Below are positions 27,331 through 36,887 of a DNA stretch of 64,000 bases, piece by piece. The position numbers and the translations under genes were made by a program. This stretch comes from Phycisphaerae bacterium. GTDB lineage: Bacteria > Planctomycetota > Phycisphaerae > Tepidisphaerales > Tepidisphaeraceae. The notes beneath the pieces are model-generated. The model did no database searches and was not told the DNA's origin. It saw nothing but the letters and a program-made list of their open reading frames with translations. How positions within the stretch are numbered: position 1 is the stretch's first letter; each line of letters begins with the position of its first letter. Location: positions 62,001 to 126,000 of the forward strand of contig BPJO01000008.1 of NCBI GenBank assembly GCA_026004655.1, read 5' to 3'.

Positions 27331-29832
27331 ATGCAAAGAACCCCCATTCGAACAGGTTTTATGATCCTGGGAATTGCCGCTTGGTTGTTCGCGGCCATTT
27401 CGGTCGTAAGTTTTTCCCCGTCCGACTGGCCTTCTCATGCGGTTTATCCTTATCCCGACCAGGTCGACAACTTATGCGGTTCTGCCGGAGCATTTATTGC
27501 GTATTGGGCGCGTTATGCCGTCGGACCGGGGGTTTATCCGGTCCTGTTTTTCACCGCAGTATTTATTGGTCTGTGGATGAGTCGAAACCGGGTCAGCGAC
27601 ATCTGGTTACGAGCCATCGGGATCGTGGTCCTGGCGGTATCCTTCGGGGCGATCGTTCATCAACTGTCGGGAGGATCCATCCGGGGTTTGCCGGAAGGCA
27701 ACGGTGGGGTTATGGGGATCGCATCGGCCCATTTTCTGCAAACCCATTTCAATAAACTTGGGGCAATGTTGGTGCTGGTCAGCGCGATGATCGTGGGACT
27801 GATCCTGGCGGCTGATGATCTGGCGTTGCGAACACCGGGGTTGATCGGTTCGGCATGGCAAAGTGCAAAGGGACATGTATCTGAAAATCCGCTTTTAAAG
27901 TTCAAGTTTCCCGAAATTCCCAAGCTTCCCTCGATGGAACGGTTCCGAACGGTGGATCATGCGGTAAGACGGATGGTTACCGAAAAACCGACCAGTGTGG
28001 CTGAGGATGAGGACGATGATCTGAAACCGAAAGTGTTGCTGGAAACCAAACCCAAGCGTCAGCCCCCCGCTGCTACTGATAAGCCGGATCTGAAGTATGT
28101 ACCGGCTCCGGACGAAGAAATCGATCTGGATTTTGATCAAGACGCCCCGGCTAAGGAAGGCGCTTCGGTCATTCCGGATCCTCACGATCTAGGTCCGAGT
28201 GAGGAAGCAACTGTTCCCGAAGTAACCCCCAGCGATTCTGAAGAAACACCAACAATTCGTAAGGATATTGTGGTGAGACTTCCGAGCATGCAAAAGCCCA
28301 AGCAGCTTGCTCCCCCACCTCCCAAAGAACTGGGCGATTATCAACTGCCGGCCTGGGACGCGCTGGCAGATGCCGAACACGGATTCGCCGAATCCCAAGA
28401 ACAATATGTCCGAGAAAAGGCTGCCGTTCTTGAACAGGCACTGAAAGAGTTCGACATCGACGCGCGGGTCGTCGAGATCGATACCGGTCCGGTGATTACG
28501 ATGTATGAAATCAGTCTGGCCCCGGGGATCAAGGTCAGTGCGATCACAGCCCTGACGAATGACATCGCTCGTGCGCTGGCGGCGACCAGTGTCCGAATCG
28601 TGGCGCCGGTTCCCGGAAAACACACCGTCGGTATCGAAGTGCCCAACGCAGTCAAGGAAAAAGTCCGACTCAAAGAATTGATGCAGCTGGCTCCCGAAGC
28701 CACTCAAAAAATGATGATCCCATTGTACCTCGGGAAAAACGCTTCGGGTGAACCGATGATTGCGGACCTGACGGCCATGCCTCACTGTCTGATCGCAGGC
28801 ACCACCGGATCCGGAAAATCGGTCTGCATCAATACCATCATCATGTCGATCATGTACACCCAGAGGCCTGACATGGTCAAGCTGATCCTGGTCGATCCCA
28901 AAGTCGTCGAAATGGCGCCATTTAAGGACATTCCTCATCTGATGTGCCCGGTCATCACTGAAACCGCTAAAGCCACCAGCGTTCTGGAATGGGCCTGCAC
29001 CAAAATGGACGAACGCTACGAACTGATGGCCGAAGCCGGGGTACGCAATATCAAAGATTACAATAAAATGACCTGGGAAGAACTGAAAGAACGTTTTTCC
29101 ATCACCTCCGATGAAGAAGGGGCCAAAATACCGAAGAAACTGCCTTACATCGTGATCGTCATCGACGAATTAGCCGACCTGATGATGACGTCGGGCAAGG
29201 AAGTAGAAAGTTTTATAGTACGAATCGCGCAAAAAGCCCGCGCGGTGGGTATTCACCTGATTCTGGCCACTCAGAGACCCCAGGCCACGGTCGTGACAGG
29301 TCTGATCAAATCGAACATGCCTAGCAAAATCGCGTTCCGCGTTGCCAGCAAGATGGATTCCCGAATCGTTCTGGACCAGAACGGGGCCGAACTGCTCTTA
29401 GGGCATGGTGACATGCTGTTCTTACCGAATGGCGCAAGCAAACCCTGGCGAGGACAAGGAACGTTTATTGACGATAAGGAAATCCGTGATTCGGTTAAAA
29501 TCGTCAAATCTCTAGCGGAAGCTCAGTATGAACCGGAACTAGTACAGATCCGGGCAACCGGTTCGGTTGATGAAGAAGCCGCCAAGGACCCGCTTTTTGA
29601 TGACGCCGTGCGTGTGGTTCTGGAAACCCGTCGTGGGAGTGTGTCGTTGTTGCAACGTCGGTTGACCATCGGTTACGCCCGTGCCAGCCGTCTGATTGAA
29701 GCTATGGCCGCTGCCGGGATCGTCGGGGAATACAAGGGATCTCAGGCTCGTGAAGCTATGATCACCCTCGATGAATGGCAAGCCATCAAATCTCAACAAC
29801 AAACCGACTCCGAAAACGGCATGACTGAATAG
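27331..29832 (+). CDS. ftsK: FtsK/SpoIIIE DNA translocase
   Basis: About 833 residues. Moves chromosome DNA through the closing septum. Four N-terminal membrane helices (about residues 10-170), then an acidic and Pro-rich linker (about 210-350). The motor part has Walker A AGTTGSGKS (near 490), Walker B IVIVIDELADLMM (near 610) and ATQRPQATVVTG. A C-terminal winged-helix gamma domain (RRGSVSLLQRRLTIGYARASRLIEAM) should read KOPS-like sites. Start unsure: ATG 27331 or 27361; earlier in-frame codons overlap dut. Confidence 0.93.
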   Translation: MQRTPIRTGFMILGIAAWLFAAISVVSFSPSDWPSHAVYPYPDQVDNLCGSAGAFIAYWARYAVGPGVYPVLFFTAVFIGLWMSRNRVSDIWLRAIGIVVLAVSFGAIVHQLSGGSIRGLPEGNGGVMGIASAHFLQTHFNKLGAMLVLVSAMIVGLILAADDLALRTPGLIGSAWQSAKGHVSENPLLKFKFPEIPKLPSMERFRTVDHAVRRMVTEKPTSVAEDEDDDLKPKVLLETKPKRQPPAATDKPDLKYVPAPDEEIDLDFDQDAPAKEGASVIPDPHDLGPSEEATVPEVTPSDSEETPTIRKDIVVRLPSMQKPKQLAPPPPKELGDYQLPAWDALADAEHGFAESQEQYVREKAAVLEQALKEFDIDARVVEIDTGPVITMYEISLAPGIKVSAITALTNDIARALAATSVRIVAPVPGKHTVGIEVPNAVKEKVRLKELMQLAPEATQKMMIPLYLGKNASGEPMIADLTAMPHCLIAGTTGSGKSVCINTIIMSIMYTQRPDMVKLILVDPKVVEMAPFKDIPHLMCPVITETAKATSVLEWACTKMDERYELMAEAGVRNIKDYNKMTWEELKERFSITSDEEGAKIPKKLPYIVIVIDELADLMMTSGKEVESFIVRIAQKARAVGIHLILATQRPQATVVTGLIKSNMPSKIAFRVASKMDSRIVLDQNGAELLLGHGDMLFLPNGASKPWRGQGTFIDDKEIRDSVKIVKSLAEAQYEPELVQIRATGSVDEEAAKDPLFDDAVRVVLETRRGSVSLLQRRLTIGYARASRLIEAMAAAGIVGEYKGSQAREAMITLDEWQAIKSQQQTDSENGMTE

Positions 29833-29978
29833 ATTTTGCTTGTGGATTCAACCCGTTGGATTCTCATGACCGATGATGCATTATAAGGGATGAAGATTGT
29901 GTAAAGCCCCGTCCGTCGACATAACAAACTTCTCGGGCAATTTTTCATCACGTTTCGTAGTCTTTTTCGGGCACCATT

Positions 29979-30587
29979 GTGGCTAATTCTTATCAACGCA
30001 AAGCAATCGTTTTCATCTGCTTCACGGGCATTTTGACACTGACAACAATGTTTTTACTGGCGTTATCTCCCGACCCGTTGAAGCCGGATTCACAAACCGT
30101 TCTCTGGAACACCGAGCCTGTTGAATCCGATGAGCTGGGAGTCGTTTTCCAAACAGATCGTCCGATCCAACCCGGTTACTGGTCGGGAATCCTTATTCAT
30201 CATTCCAAAACCCCCGCCGGAAATGGGGTGTCGCCGGCAGACCCTCATCTGGGCGAAAAGGATCATTTTGTCATTGGAAACGGTCAAGGCGCACTGGACG
30301 GAGAGATTCAGATCTCGTCACGCTGGCGTTTGCAGACCGGTGCATTACCCCCACCGGGTACCCAAGGGATAGATCGACGCTGCATTTCGATTTGTCTCGT
30401 TGGGGATTTTGATCAAACTGAACCGACAGATTTGCAGATGGATCGGCTGAGCCTTCTGGTCCGAACTCTACGAACGCGTTTAGGAATCCCGGCCGAGCGG
30501 GTGTGGATGTTATCAGACCGGACTACTACTGACCGGATCCAGGCGCGGTTTCCGCGAAGTCGGGGGGAATCGGCCTTTATTCGATAG
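29979..30587 (+). CDS. Membrane-anchored PGRP/amidase-like protein
   Basis: 202 residues, GTG start. One N-terminal membrane helix (AIVFICFTGILTLTTMFLLAL) and then an N-acetylmuramoyl-L-alanine amidase/PGRP-like core: WSGILIHHSKTPAGN gives the first zinc-ligand His, DHFVIGNGQGALDGEIQISSRW the central part, and ISICLVGDFDQTEPTDLQMDRLSLLVRTL the typical late strand and helix. The last zinc ligands (H-x-D-x-x in active amidases) are replaced by MLSDRTTT, so it may bind rather than cut peptidoglycan. Location after ftsK fits cell-wall work. Confidence 0.7.
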   Translation: MANSYQRKAIVFICFTGILTLTTMFLLALSPDPLKPDSQTVLWNTEPVESDELGVVFQTDRPIQPGYWSGILIHHSKTPAGNGVSPADPHLGEKDHFVIGNGQGALDGEIQISSRWRLQTGALPPPGTQGIDRRCISICLVGDFDQTEPTDLQMDRLSLLVRTLRTRLGIPAERVWMLSDRTTTDRIQARFPRSRGESAFIR

Positions 30588-30911
30588 GCTTTACCAATAT
30601 TTTTTGATTAATTTAACATCATTCCAGCTATAAGAAGAAAGCATGCGCAATTTTCTTGCCTGATCTGGTCTTGTCCCATATCTTAGCAGTTGTCGCGGAA
30701 ATGGTGTATGGTATGGGTGGTCGATCCATACGCCGAGATTCCCTGACGTACTGCGGAACGGTACCGCAGCAGGGGTTGGCGAATAAGGCCAGAAGGATCG
30801 GCTGGACTGTGGACTTTTACTTATTTCGTTATTCCATCCTAGCCGAACGATCTCGAACCGAGTTCCACCAATTCGGTCGTGACATGAAGTAAGCCGTGGT
30901 GGACATTGTAC
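30588..30911. other. Intergenic region with no supported gene
   Basis: 324 bases between the amidase and kinase genes. Open frames on both strands lack family-like sequence; the minus-strand one covers the kinase start and is judged spurious. No known RNA was recognised. Confidence 0.5.
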
Positions 30912-31796
30912 ATGGCACAAATACTCCTCCATTACACCGTTCTGGAACAGTTGGGTGAAGGGGCCAAGAGCACCATTTATAAAGTGCTTGATCCTACAAC
31001 CCGACAGACTTTTGCTCTCAAACATGTTCAGCGCATTGATCCGAAGGACCTCCGATTCATCGAACAGATGGAAACGGAGTTTGATATTTCGCGTAATTTT
31101 CATCACAAGAATCTGCGACGATCTTATGATTTGAAAATTGTTAAAACTTTGCTGCTGAAAGTCAGCGAAGCTTTTCTAGTCATGGAATACTTTGACGGAC
31201 TCCCCTTGGACCAGGGGCTTCCGACGGACTTGATGGACGTTCTGGATACTTTCGTCCAAGCGGCTGAGGGTCTCAAAGCCATGAACCAGATGGGGTATGT
31301 TCACTGCGACATCAAACCCAACAACATCCTTCGCGACCGTCATGGACGAGTGAAAGTGATTGATTTTGGTCAATCCTGCAAAATCGGGACTGTAAAAGAA
31401 CGTATTCAAGGGACACCTGATTTCATCGCTCCTGAACAAGTCAACCGTAAACCGGTCACCGTCCAAACGGATGTGTATAATCTTGGGGCAACGTTGTATT
31501 GGGCAGTTACCGGAAAGCACATTCCCACTTTGTATACCGTGAACAAGAAAGGGGATAACAGTTTTCTGCTCGATGCGACCATTCCTTCCCCGATTGAGCT
31601 GAATCCCAAATGTCCGTTACCGGTCAGCAATCTGATTTTGGAATGTGTTTCGACTTCTCCGTCCAAACGACCCGCGGATATGGACGCGGTGATCCATCGT
31701 TTGGAATTAGGCAAACACGTCCTGGCCAAGTCCAGAGACCCCAACTGGACTCCGGACCCTACCTTGACCGATTCCCTGACTGAATCCAAGTTCTGA
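30912..31796 (+). CDS. Small Hanks-type Ser/Thr protein kinase
   Basis: About 294 residues, a kinase domain only. Gly-rich loop LGEGAKSTIYKV, the ATP Lys in FALKHVQ, catalytic loop HCDIKPNN (near residue 130), DFG (DFGQSC, near 151) and APE (PDFIAPEQ) are all present. The HRD motif is HCD, lacking the Arg that usually couples to activation-loop phosphorylation, so it may not need it. No membrane helix or sensor domain is seen. The frame opens at a TTG at 30906; ATG 30912 is preferred. Confidence 0.88.
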   Translation: MAQILLHYTVLEQLGEGAKSTIYKVLDPTTRQTFALKHVQRIDPKDLRFIEQMETEFDISRNFHHKNLRRSYDLKIVKTLLLKVSEAFLVMEYFDGLPLDQGLPTDLMDVLDTFVQAAEGLKAMNQMGYVHCDIKPNNILRDRHGRVKVIDFGQSCKIGTVKERIQGTPDFIAPEQVNRKPVTVQTDVYNLGATLYWAVTGKHIPTLYTVNKKGDNSFLLDATIPSPIELNPKCPLPVSNLILECVSTSPSKRPADMDAVIHRLELGKHVLAKSRDPNWTPDPTLTDSLTESKF

Positions 31797-31831
31797 TACA
31801 GCCAGCCACCTTGGATCGAATAATCGATCAA

Positions 31832-31861
31832 TTGATTCGGGGGGAATAGAAATCTTATACC
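31832..31861 (+). promoter_or_regulatory. Possible argG promoter
   Basis: TTGATT (31832-31837), an 18-nt spacer and TATACC (31856-31861) precede argG by about 48 nt. A TATACT lies just downstream and could serve instead. GGAG lies before the ATG, so this gene has a normal leader. Confidence 0.35.
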
Positions 31862-31909
31862 TTGGGCGTATACTGCTCCGCTCAATATTAAAATAGGACG
31901 GAGCAAAGC

Positions 31910-33130
31910 ATGGCTACGGAATATAAACCTAAAAAGATCGTTCTAGCTTATTCCGGGGGACTGGATACCTCAGTCATTCTTCCCTGGTTGAAAGAAAGAT
32001 ATCCTGGCGTGAAACTGGTGGCATTTGCCGCCGAACTCGGACAGGGTTCAGAACTTAAAGGAATCGAAGAAAAGGCCTACAAAAGTGGTGCCGATGAAGT
32101 GGTCGTCATGGACCTGCGACGTGAGTTCGCCGAGCAGTATTGTTTCCCGATGCTTCGGGCTCATGCGGTTTATGAACAGGATTACCTGTTAGGAACCAGT
32201 ATCGCCCGACCCTTGATTGCAGCCAAGCAGGTGGAAGTCGCCCGCCAAACCCAGGCCGATGCCGTCGGACACGGCGCTACCGGAAAAGGTAACGACCAAG
32301 TCCGTTTTGAGCTGACATACATGTCCTTGGCACCGGATCTCAAAATCATCGCGCCCTGGAAAGACCCCTCTTTTGAGCTGCGAGACCGTGAAAGCGCCAT
32401 CGAATACGCCGAGAAACACGGGATCTCGATCCCGGTCAGCAAAAAGAAAATCTATTCCCAAGACCGAAATCTCTGGCACATCAGTCACGAAGGGGCCGAA
32501 ATCGAGCACACCGATTCTGAACCGAACTGGGAAGCCTGTCTAACGATTACTTCCCCTCTGAACAAAACCCCTGACGAAAGCGAAATAGTCGAAATCGGGT
32601 TCGAAAATGGAAATCCGGTCAGCGTCAACGGTCAAAAAATGCCCGGCGACGCGCTGATATCCACGTTGAATGACATCGGTGGAAAACACGGGGTGGGAGT
32701 GGCTCTACTGGTCGAAAACCGTCTGGTAGGTATGAAATCCCGAGGGGTTTACGAAACACCCGGAGGAACTATCCTGTACGAAGCCCACAAATCCCTCGAA
32801 CAGATCTGCATCGAACGGGACACCCTTCATTACAAACAACAAGTCGCCTTGCAGTACGCCAAAATGGTCTACAACGGGCAATGGTTCCATCCCCTTCGAG
32901 AAGCCTTGCAGGCGTTTGTGGATCATACCAATGCGACCGTCACCGGTTCGGTGAAAGTACGATTGTTCAAAGGTCGCGCCATGGCCATAGCCGCCACAAG
33001 CCCGCATACGCTTTATGACGACAAGCTCGCGAGCTTCTCGATGGAAGGGTATGACGTGACCTCCGCCCGTGGATTTATCGACTTATTCGGGTTACCGATG
33101 AAGGTCGCGCAACAAGCCAAGCGATGGTAA
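31910..33130 (+). CDS. argG: Argininosuccinate synthase
   Basis: 406 residues, normal length. Joins citrulline and aspartate using ATP in arginine synthesis. The PP-loop AYSGGLDTS lies at residues 14-22, with GHGATGKGNDQVRFE and EGAEIEHTDSEPNWE as further family signatures. GGACGGAG precedes the ATG. Its last 39 nt overlap the convergent DUF3179-like gene. No other arginine gene is near. Confidence 0.97.
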   Translation: MATEYKPKKIVLAYSGGLDTSVILPWLKERYPGVKLVAFAAELGQGSELKGIEEKAYKSGADEVVVMDLRREFAEQYCFPMLRAHAVYEQDYLLGTSIARPLIAAKQVEVARQTQADAVGHGATGKGNDQVRFELTYMSLAPDLKIIAPWKDPSFELRDRESAIEYAEKHGISIPVSKKKIYSQDRNLWHISHEGAEIEHTDSEPNWEACLTITSPLNKTPDESEIVEIGFENGNPVSVNGQKMPGDALISTLNDIGGKHGVGVALLVENRLVGMKSRGVYETPGGTILYEAHKSLEQICIERDTLHYKQQVALQYAKMVYNGQWFHPLREALQAFVDHTNATVTGSVKVRLFKGRAMAIAATSPHTLYDDKLASFSMEGYDVTSARGFIDLFGLPMKVAQQAKRW

Positions 33131-34300
33131 ATCCCAGTTTTCCGGCCGGATAAGTCGCAGATCCGAAAACCATTCTCGACTCACACCCCAATAAACGTTT
33201 TCTTCCAAGACGACGGGAGTGAGCTGTTTTCCTTTCAGTGGCCCTTGAACGGATCTTCCGGAAAAAGTCCAGACCGAACCGGTCTGTCGATCCACGAGTT
33301 GTTCCACCCCTTGGCGGTTTTGACGGACCTCAAAAGTCAAAAACAGATCGGTATCGACGGTCCGTTGAAACGCCCGGATTTGTCCGTGGTCCGACCAGAT
33401 CACGATCGGCGTCTGCCCTACACGGACATAGGTCGGTTTCTCGTAATTTCCCATCAACAATGCCGCGGGTGGATCGGTCCGAAGAAGTAAAATCGGGGTT
33501 TCGGCCGGTAAAGAATCATCCTGCAACGTAGGAGGATATTTGGGTTTTAATGGCACCCCCGGAAAACCCATATCTCGTTGGGTCAACACCATCAACTTCG
33601 ACTGCGGATAAAGCCTTCGCCAAAGCATCAACGGCATTCGATAGGTCGGGAGAAAGTTCCTGACACCCGTTGGCATCAAGCCGTCCACGGTTTTACCCGT
33701 CAATCCGACAATAAACTCCCCGTATTTCCGGTTATAGACCAATGTACTGTTGGCGGGCTGGGCAATGTATTCCAGGTCTGAGGCCCGAACTTCGCGGGTC
33801 GTTTCCAAGGCGGACGCGGTATTGGCATGAGGCGAATGGATCAAAACCAATCGTCGGTCAAAGTCCGTCAACTGAACGATCGGTGTCCGATACAATCCCC
33901 GATACGGAAAAGCAAATGCCTGATCTCCCAGAACCACCCCCACCACGTATTCATCATCACTATCCAGTTTGGCTTCTGCCAAAGTCGGCATCGATGCGGC
34001 CTCGAGCACACGTACCGGTTTTCGTGAGTTAGCCGAAAACCGGAAAAACAACATCCCCACCACGATCGAAAGCCCCAGCAACCACATCACCCGGGCTTTG
34101 TTCATGGAAACAATTACGATCAATACCAGACAGGGCAAAAGGGTCAATATCAGCAAAATCCACTGTATCTTTCGGGTTAGTACGATCAGCCAAAGCCCAC
34201 CGAAATCCCCGAAAAGCGCGGCATAGGCCGGATCCATTCCTAGCGCCAGCCACACCGACGCAAACACCGATATCAATAACAGTGGAAGCGCCATCCGCAC
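33092..34300 (-). CDS. DUF3179-like membrane protein, Cys motif missing
   Basis: Up to 402 residues. Three N-terminal hydrophobic segments (about residues 4-95), then a soluble domain: YVVGVVLGDQAFAFPYRGL matches the start of DUF3179, and QTGSVWTFSGRSVQGPLKGKQLTPV its end. Usual members carry a CPLCG-type Cys motif in between; here the place is taken by RRLVLIHSPHANTASALE, with no Cys. Function unknown. A TAATCT hexamer ends 7 nt before the GTG at 34300, supporting that start over ATG 34294. Confidence 0.65.
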   Translation of the reverse strand: MRMALPLLLISVFASVWLALGMDPAYAALFGDFGGLWLIVLTRKIQWILLILTLLPCLVLIVIVSMNKARVMWLLGLSIVVGMLFFRFSANSRKPVRVLEAASMPTLAEAKLDSDDEYVVGVVLGDQAFAFPYRGLYRTPIVQLTDFDRRLVLIHSPHANTASALETTREVRASDLEYIAQPANSTLVYNRKYGEFIVGLTGKTVDGLMPTGVRNFLPTYRMPLMLWRRLYPQSKLMVLTQRDMGFPGVPLKPKYPPTLQDDSLPAETPILLLRTDPPAALLMGNYEKPTYVRVGQTPIVIWSDHGQIRAFQRTVDTDLFLTFEVRQNRQGVEQLVDRQTGSVWTFSGRSVQGPLKGKQLTPVVLEENVYWGVSREWFSDLRLIRPENWDLPSLGLLRDLHR

Positions 34301-34307
34301 GTTTCAC

Positions 34308-34313
34308 AGATTA
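34308..34313 (-). promoter_or_regulatory. -10-like TAATCT next to the GTG start of the DUF3179-like gene
   Basis: Lies 7 nt before GTG 34300 on the minus strand; predicts a leaderless mRNA. Weaker than the other cases. Confidence 0.35.
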
Positions 34314-34403
34314 CCGCACATGACCTTGACCTGCGAGTTTGTCGCTGTTTCTTTTTAATCCGAACCATACTACTCTTTTCGTGCGGGTCGAGGTAAAAAA
34401 CGT

Positions 34404-34409
34404 TAATAT
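34404..34409 (+). promoter_or_regulatory. -10-like TAATAT, leaderless start of the 34416 gene
   Basis: TAATAT ends exactly 6 nt before ATG 34416. No Shine-Dalgarno site lies between them. Confidence 0.45.
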
Positions 34410-34415
34410 CCGTAC

Positions 34416-34862
34416 ATGCTTGAAGGGTTTTCGACCGTTCTAGTCGCGTTTTTCGTGTTCTGTCTCTATCGGCAGGACCTGATCCGAAGCAAAAAGTACT
34501 ATTACGCCACCTTCGGATGCCTGATCCTCATTATTTTCTGCAACGTATTTTTCTATTTCATGTCCACCGCCAGTGGGCAAGGCGTTTTTGCGATCCTGTT
34601 GGGGCTTCTCCATGTTGCAGCCTTGATCCTGACGATGGCTTACATTGGTGGAATCGGCGTGACACAGCTCGGACAGGAAATTGCGCAGGTCGTCCACGAA
34701 CTTCAGCCAAAACCGGAACCGAGGGATTCGTCGTCAATACAGCAACCTGAACCGGATTCGGCGCAGCAATCAGTCCCCGTCCCCGAACAGCCCGGTCCGT
34801 CGGTAACAACACCTCTGAAAGACCAACCCCGGATCATTATCGATCTATCGAAAAAAGATTGA
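34416..34862 (+). CDS. Small three-helix membrane protein
   Basis: 148 residues. Three hydrophobic helices (about residues 3-17, 30-49 and 54-76), with RQDLIRSKKYYYA between the first two, then a Pro/Gln/Ser-rich tail of about 60 residues ending in IIIDLSKKD. The tail is probably cytoplasmic and disordered. The family is not recognised. Faces the sppA gene convergently with a 25-nt gap. Confidence 0.65.
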   Translation: MLEGFSTVLVAFFVFCLYRQDLIRSKKYYYATFGCLILIIFCNVFFYFMSTASGQGVFAILLGLLHVAALILTMAYIGGIGVTQLGQEIAQVVHELQPKPEPRDSSSIQQPEPDSAQQSVPVPEQPGPSVTTPLKDQPRIIIDLSKKD

Positions 34863-34887
34863 TCGTCGAACTTTACTCAAAACGCTT

Positions 34888-36807
34888 CTACCGGCCTGTC
34901 ATGACAAAAGGTGCCATCAAAGCCACTGGACGGTTTTCTAGAACTTCCATTAGTTGCAGCTGCTGTCCCAACACCTTGCGAATGTCCCCGGGAAGGGCTT
35001 TGAGCAGAGAGTCGGCCTTGACCTGCAATTTGATCGCGGGTTTCACACCGCCTAACGCTTGGGGACCCCGATTCCCGGTCAACAGATCGGCTAAGCTCAT
35101 CGGGGGGGGAAGGACCATCACCTCATAGTCGCCTGTCCGCAAGTTTGCCTGTTTGGCTGCGTGTTTGATAGCGGTGCTCAATCCGCCAAGCTCGTCTACC
35201 AGGCCCAGATCTTTGGCATCCTTTGCTAGAAAGATTCTTCCACGCGCTACTTCGTCGATATCTTTGATTTTGTTCCCACGGGTTTGTTGAACCCGATCGA
35301 GAAATTGATCATACGTATTCTTCATCCACGTCCGGACCATGCGTTTTTGACGGTCGTCAAAACGGGACGTTGAGCTGAAAAGTCCCGCATTCTGCCCGCG
35401 TTGAAAGGTCATCGTGGTGATACCAATTTTTTCATACAGGTCTGACATCACGAACTTGCCCCCTACCACGCCGATCGAACCGACGATCGCACTCGGATCA
35501 GCAACGACATAATCCCCCGCCGATGCCAGATAATACCCGCCCGATGCGGCCATCGAACCGATCGAAATGACGACGGGTTTTTGACCCGCCACTCGTCGGA
35601 CCGCTTGCCACATGGCTTCGCTAGCTAAGGCACTACCGCCGGGGGAGTCGATACGAATCACAATGGCTTTGACATTTTCGTTCCTCAAGGCCAGACGCAT
35701 GGCTTTGCGAATATCCTCGCTGCCCACACTCATGCCGCCCAGGATGCCTTCACCGCCTTGCCCATCGACGATGGCTCCCTCGGCATATATCACCGCGACC
35801 TTGGGTAGGTCGGTTTCCGGGGATTTGCGAGTCAGGGCCTGAAAAATCGCAAACGGATTGGAAAAATCGGGGGTTTCGGAGTCTTGTATTCCATAATCAT
35901 GGATCAATTTAACTTCATCCCCCAGCTCCGATTTCATCAGGGTACGAAGTCCGTCGGCATCGACCAGATGATCGACCCAGCCCGCCTGTTTCGCTGACGG
36001 TGCGGTCAGGATCGCTGCGTCAATGGTCCGTTTAACTTTTTCAGTCGGCAGCCCCCTTTCCAGAGAAATCGTGTCCACAATCTGCTGAAAATACGCGTCC
36101 ACCAGTTTGTTCATTTCGCCCTGTAGTTCTTCGGACGGGCGTGACCTGGTGAACGGCTCCTCCGCTCCCTTGTATTCGCCAATCTGAATATAATCCGCAT
36201 GGATTCCGAGCTTATCCAGCGTTCCCTTGTAAAACATCGTTTCAAACCCGATTCCGGGAATAAAGACCTCTCCCCCTTCCAAAAGACATATGTCCGTGGC
36301 AGCACTGGCGATCAGATAACTGACCGTGTCATAACTGTCTGCATAGACAAACGTCTTCTTTCCTGCTCTTCTCAGTTCGTTTAGCACTTGCTTGACTTCC
36401 TGGGCTTGGGCCATGCTCAGACTCGTGCCCGACCCCAAGTAGACGAGAACTGCTTGGATATCGGCATCTTCCACCGCGGTTTCCATGCGTCCGATCAGTT
36501 CGTAGAGCGTCTGGCTGTCATCTGCAAAGAACGAAAAATCTGCAGGTCTTTCTCGAACAGAGCCCGTCAGGTCAAAGTACGCCACCGAGATCTGACGGGA
36601 TTCCTGTTCCTGTTTGGCCAGGATTTTGCGAGCCAGCTCTGCAGGGGTGGGGTAATTTTTGTCCTGTGATCGGGTCGAAGGTTGTGTGGTGGACGAAGCT
36701 GTCATTTCCACCGAACGGGTTGTAGGTCGGGTGGTTGAAGTCTCTGCCAAGACCCAAGATGACCCGATCAGTATGGACAGAAAAAACCATGGGATTGTCT
36801 GAATCAT
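34888..36807 (-). CDS. sppA: Signal peptide peptidase SppA, 67K type
   Basis: 639 residues, the double-domain length. Degrades signal peptides left in the membrane. A signal anchor lies at residues 5-22. The catalytic Lys is in GEYKGAEEPF (near residue 212) and the Ser in SIGSMAASGGYYLA (near 417), in line with Lys209 and Ser409 of E. coli SppA. A Thr/Ser/Pro-rich stretch follows the anchor. CCGGAG lies before the ATG. Divergent from the dehydrogenase at 36888. Confidence 0.92.
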   Translation of the reverse strand: MIQTIPWFFLSILIGSSWVLAETSTTRPTTRSVEMTASSTTQPSTRSQDKNYPTPAELARKILAKQEQESRQISVAYFDLTGSVRERPADFSFFADDSQTLYELIGRMETAVEDADIQAVLVYLGSGTSLSMAQAQEVKQVLNELRRAGKKTFVYADSYDTVSYLIASAATDICLLEGGEVFIPGIGFETMFYKGTLDKLGIHADYIQIGEYKGAEEPFTRSRPSEELQGEMNKLVDAYFQQIVDTISLERGLPTEKVKRTIDAAILTAPSAKQAGWVDHLVDADGLRTLMKSELGDEVKLIHDYGIQDSETPDFSNPFAIFQALTRKSPETDLPKVAVIYAEGAIVDGQGGEGILGGMSVGSEDIRKAMRLALRNENVKAIVIRIDSPGGSALASEAMWQAVRRVAGQKPVVISIGSMAASGGYYLASAGDYVVADPSAIVGSIGVVGGKFVMSDLYEKIGITTMTFQRGQNAGLFSSTSRFDDRQKRMVRTWMKNTYDQFLDRVQQTRGNKIKDIDEVARGRIFLAKDAKDLGLVDELGGLSTAIKHAAKQANLRTGDYEVMVLPPPMSLADLLTGNRGPQALGGVKPAIKLQVKADSLLKALPGDIRKVLGQQLQLMEVLENRPVALMAPFVMTGR

Positions 36808-36887
36808 GATCCGAACTCCGGTTCAAATATCATTTTGAATCATACCCTCAAGCCATTCTGTTCGTCATCTGGTATCTTTAAGACTCC

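Noticed and set aside
28189-28938. Antisense frame of 249 codons within ftsK
   Set aside because: Composition is His/Arg/Asp-rich shadow sequence; ftsK motifs occupy the sense strand.
30591-31106. Minus-strand frame of 171 codons overlapping the kinase start
   Set aside because: Overlaps a clear kinase gene in antisense, has no family-like pattern and no start signal.
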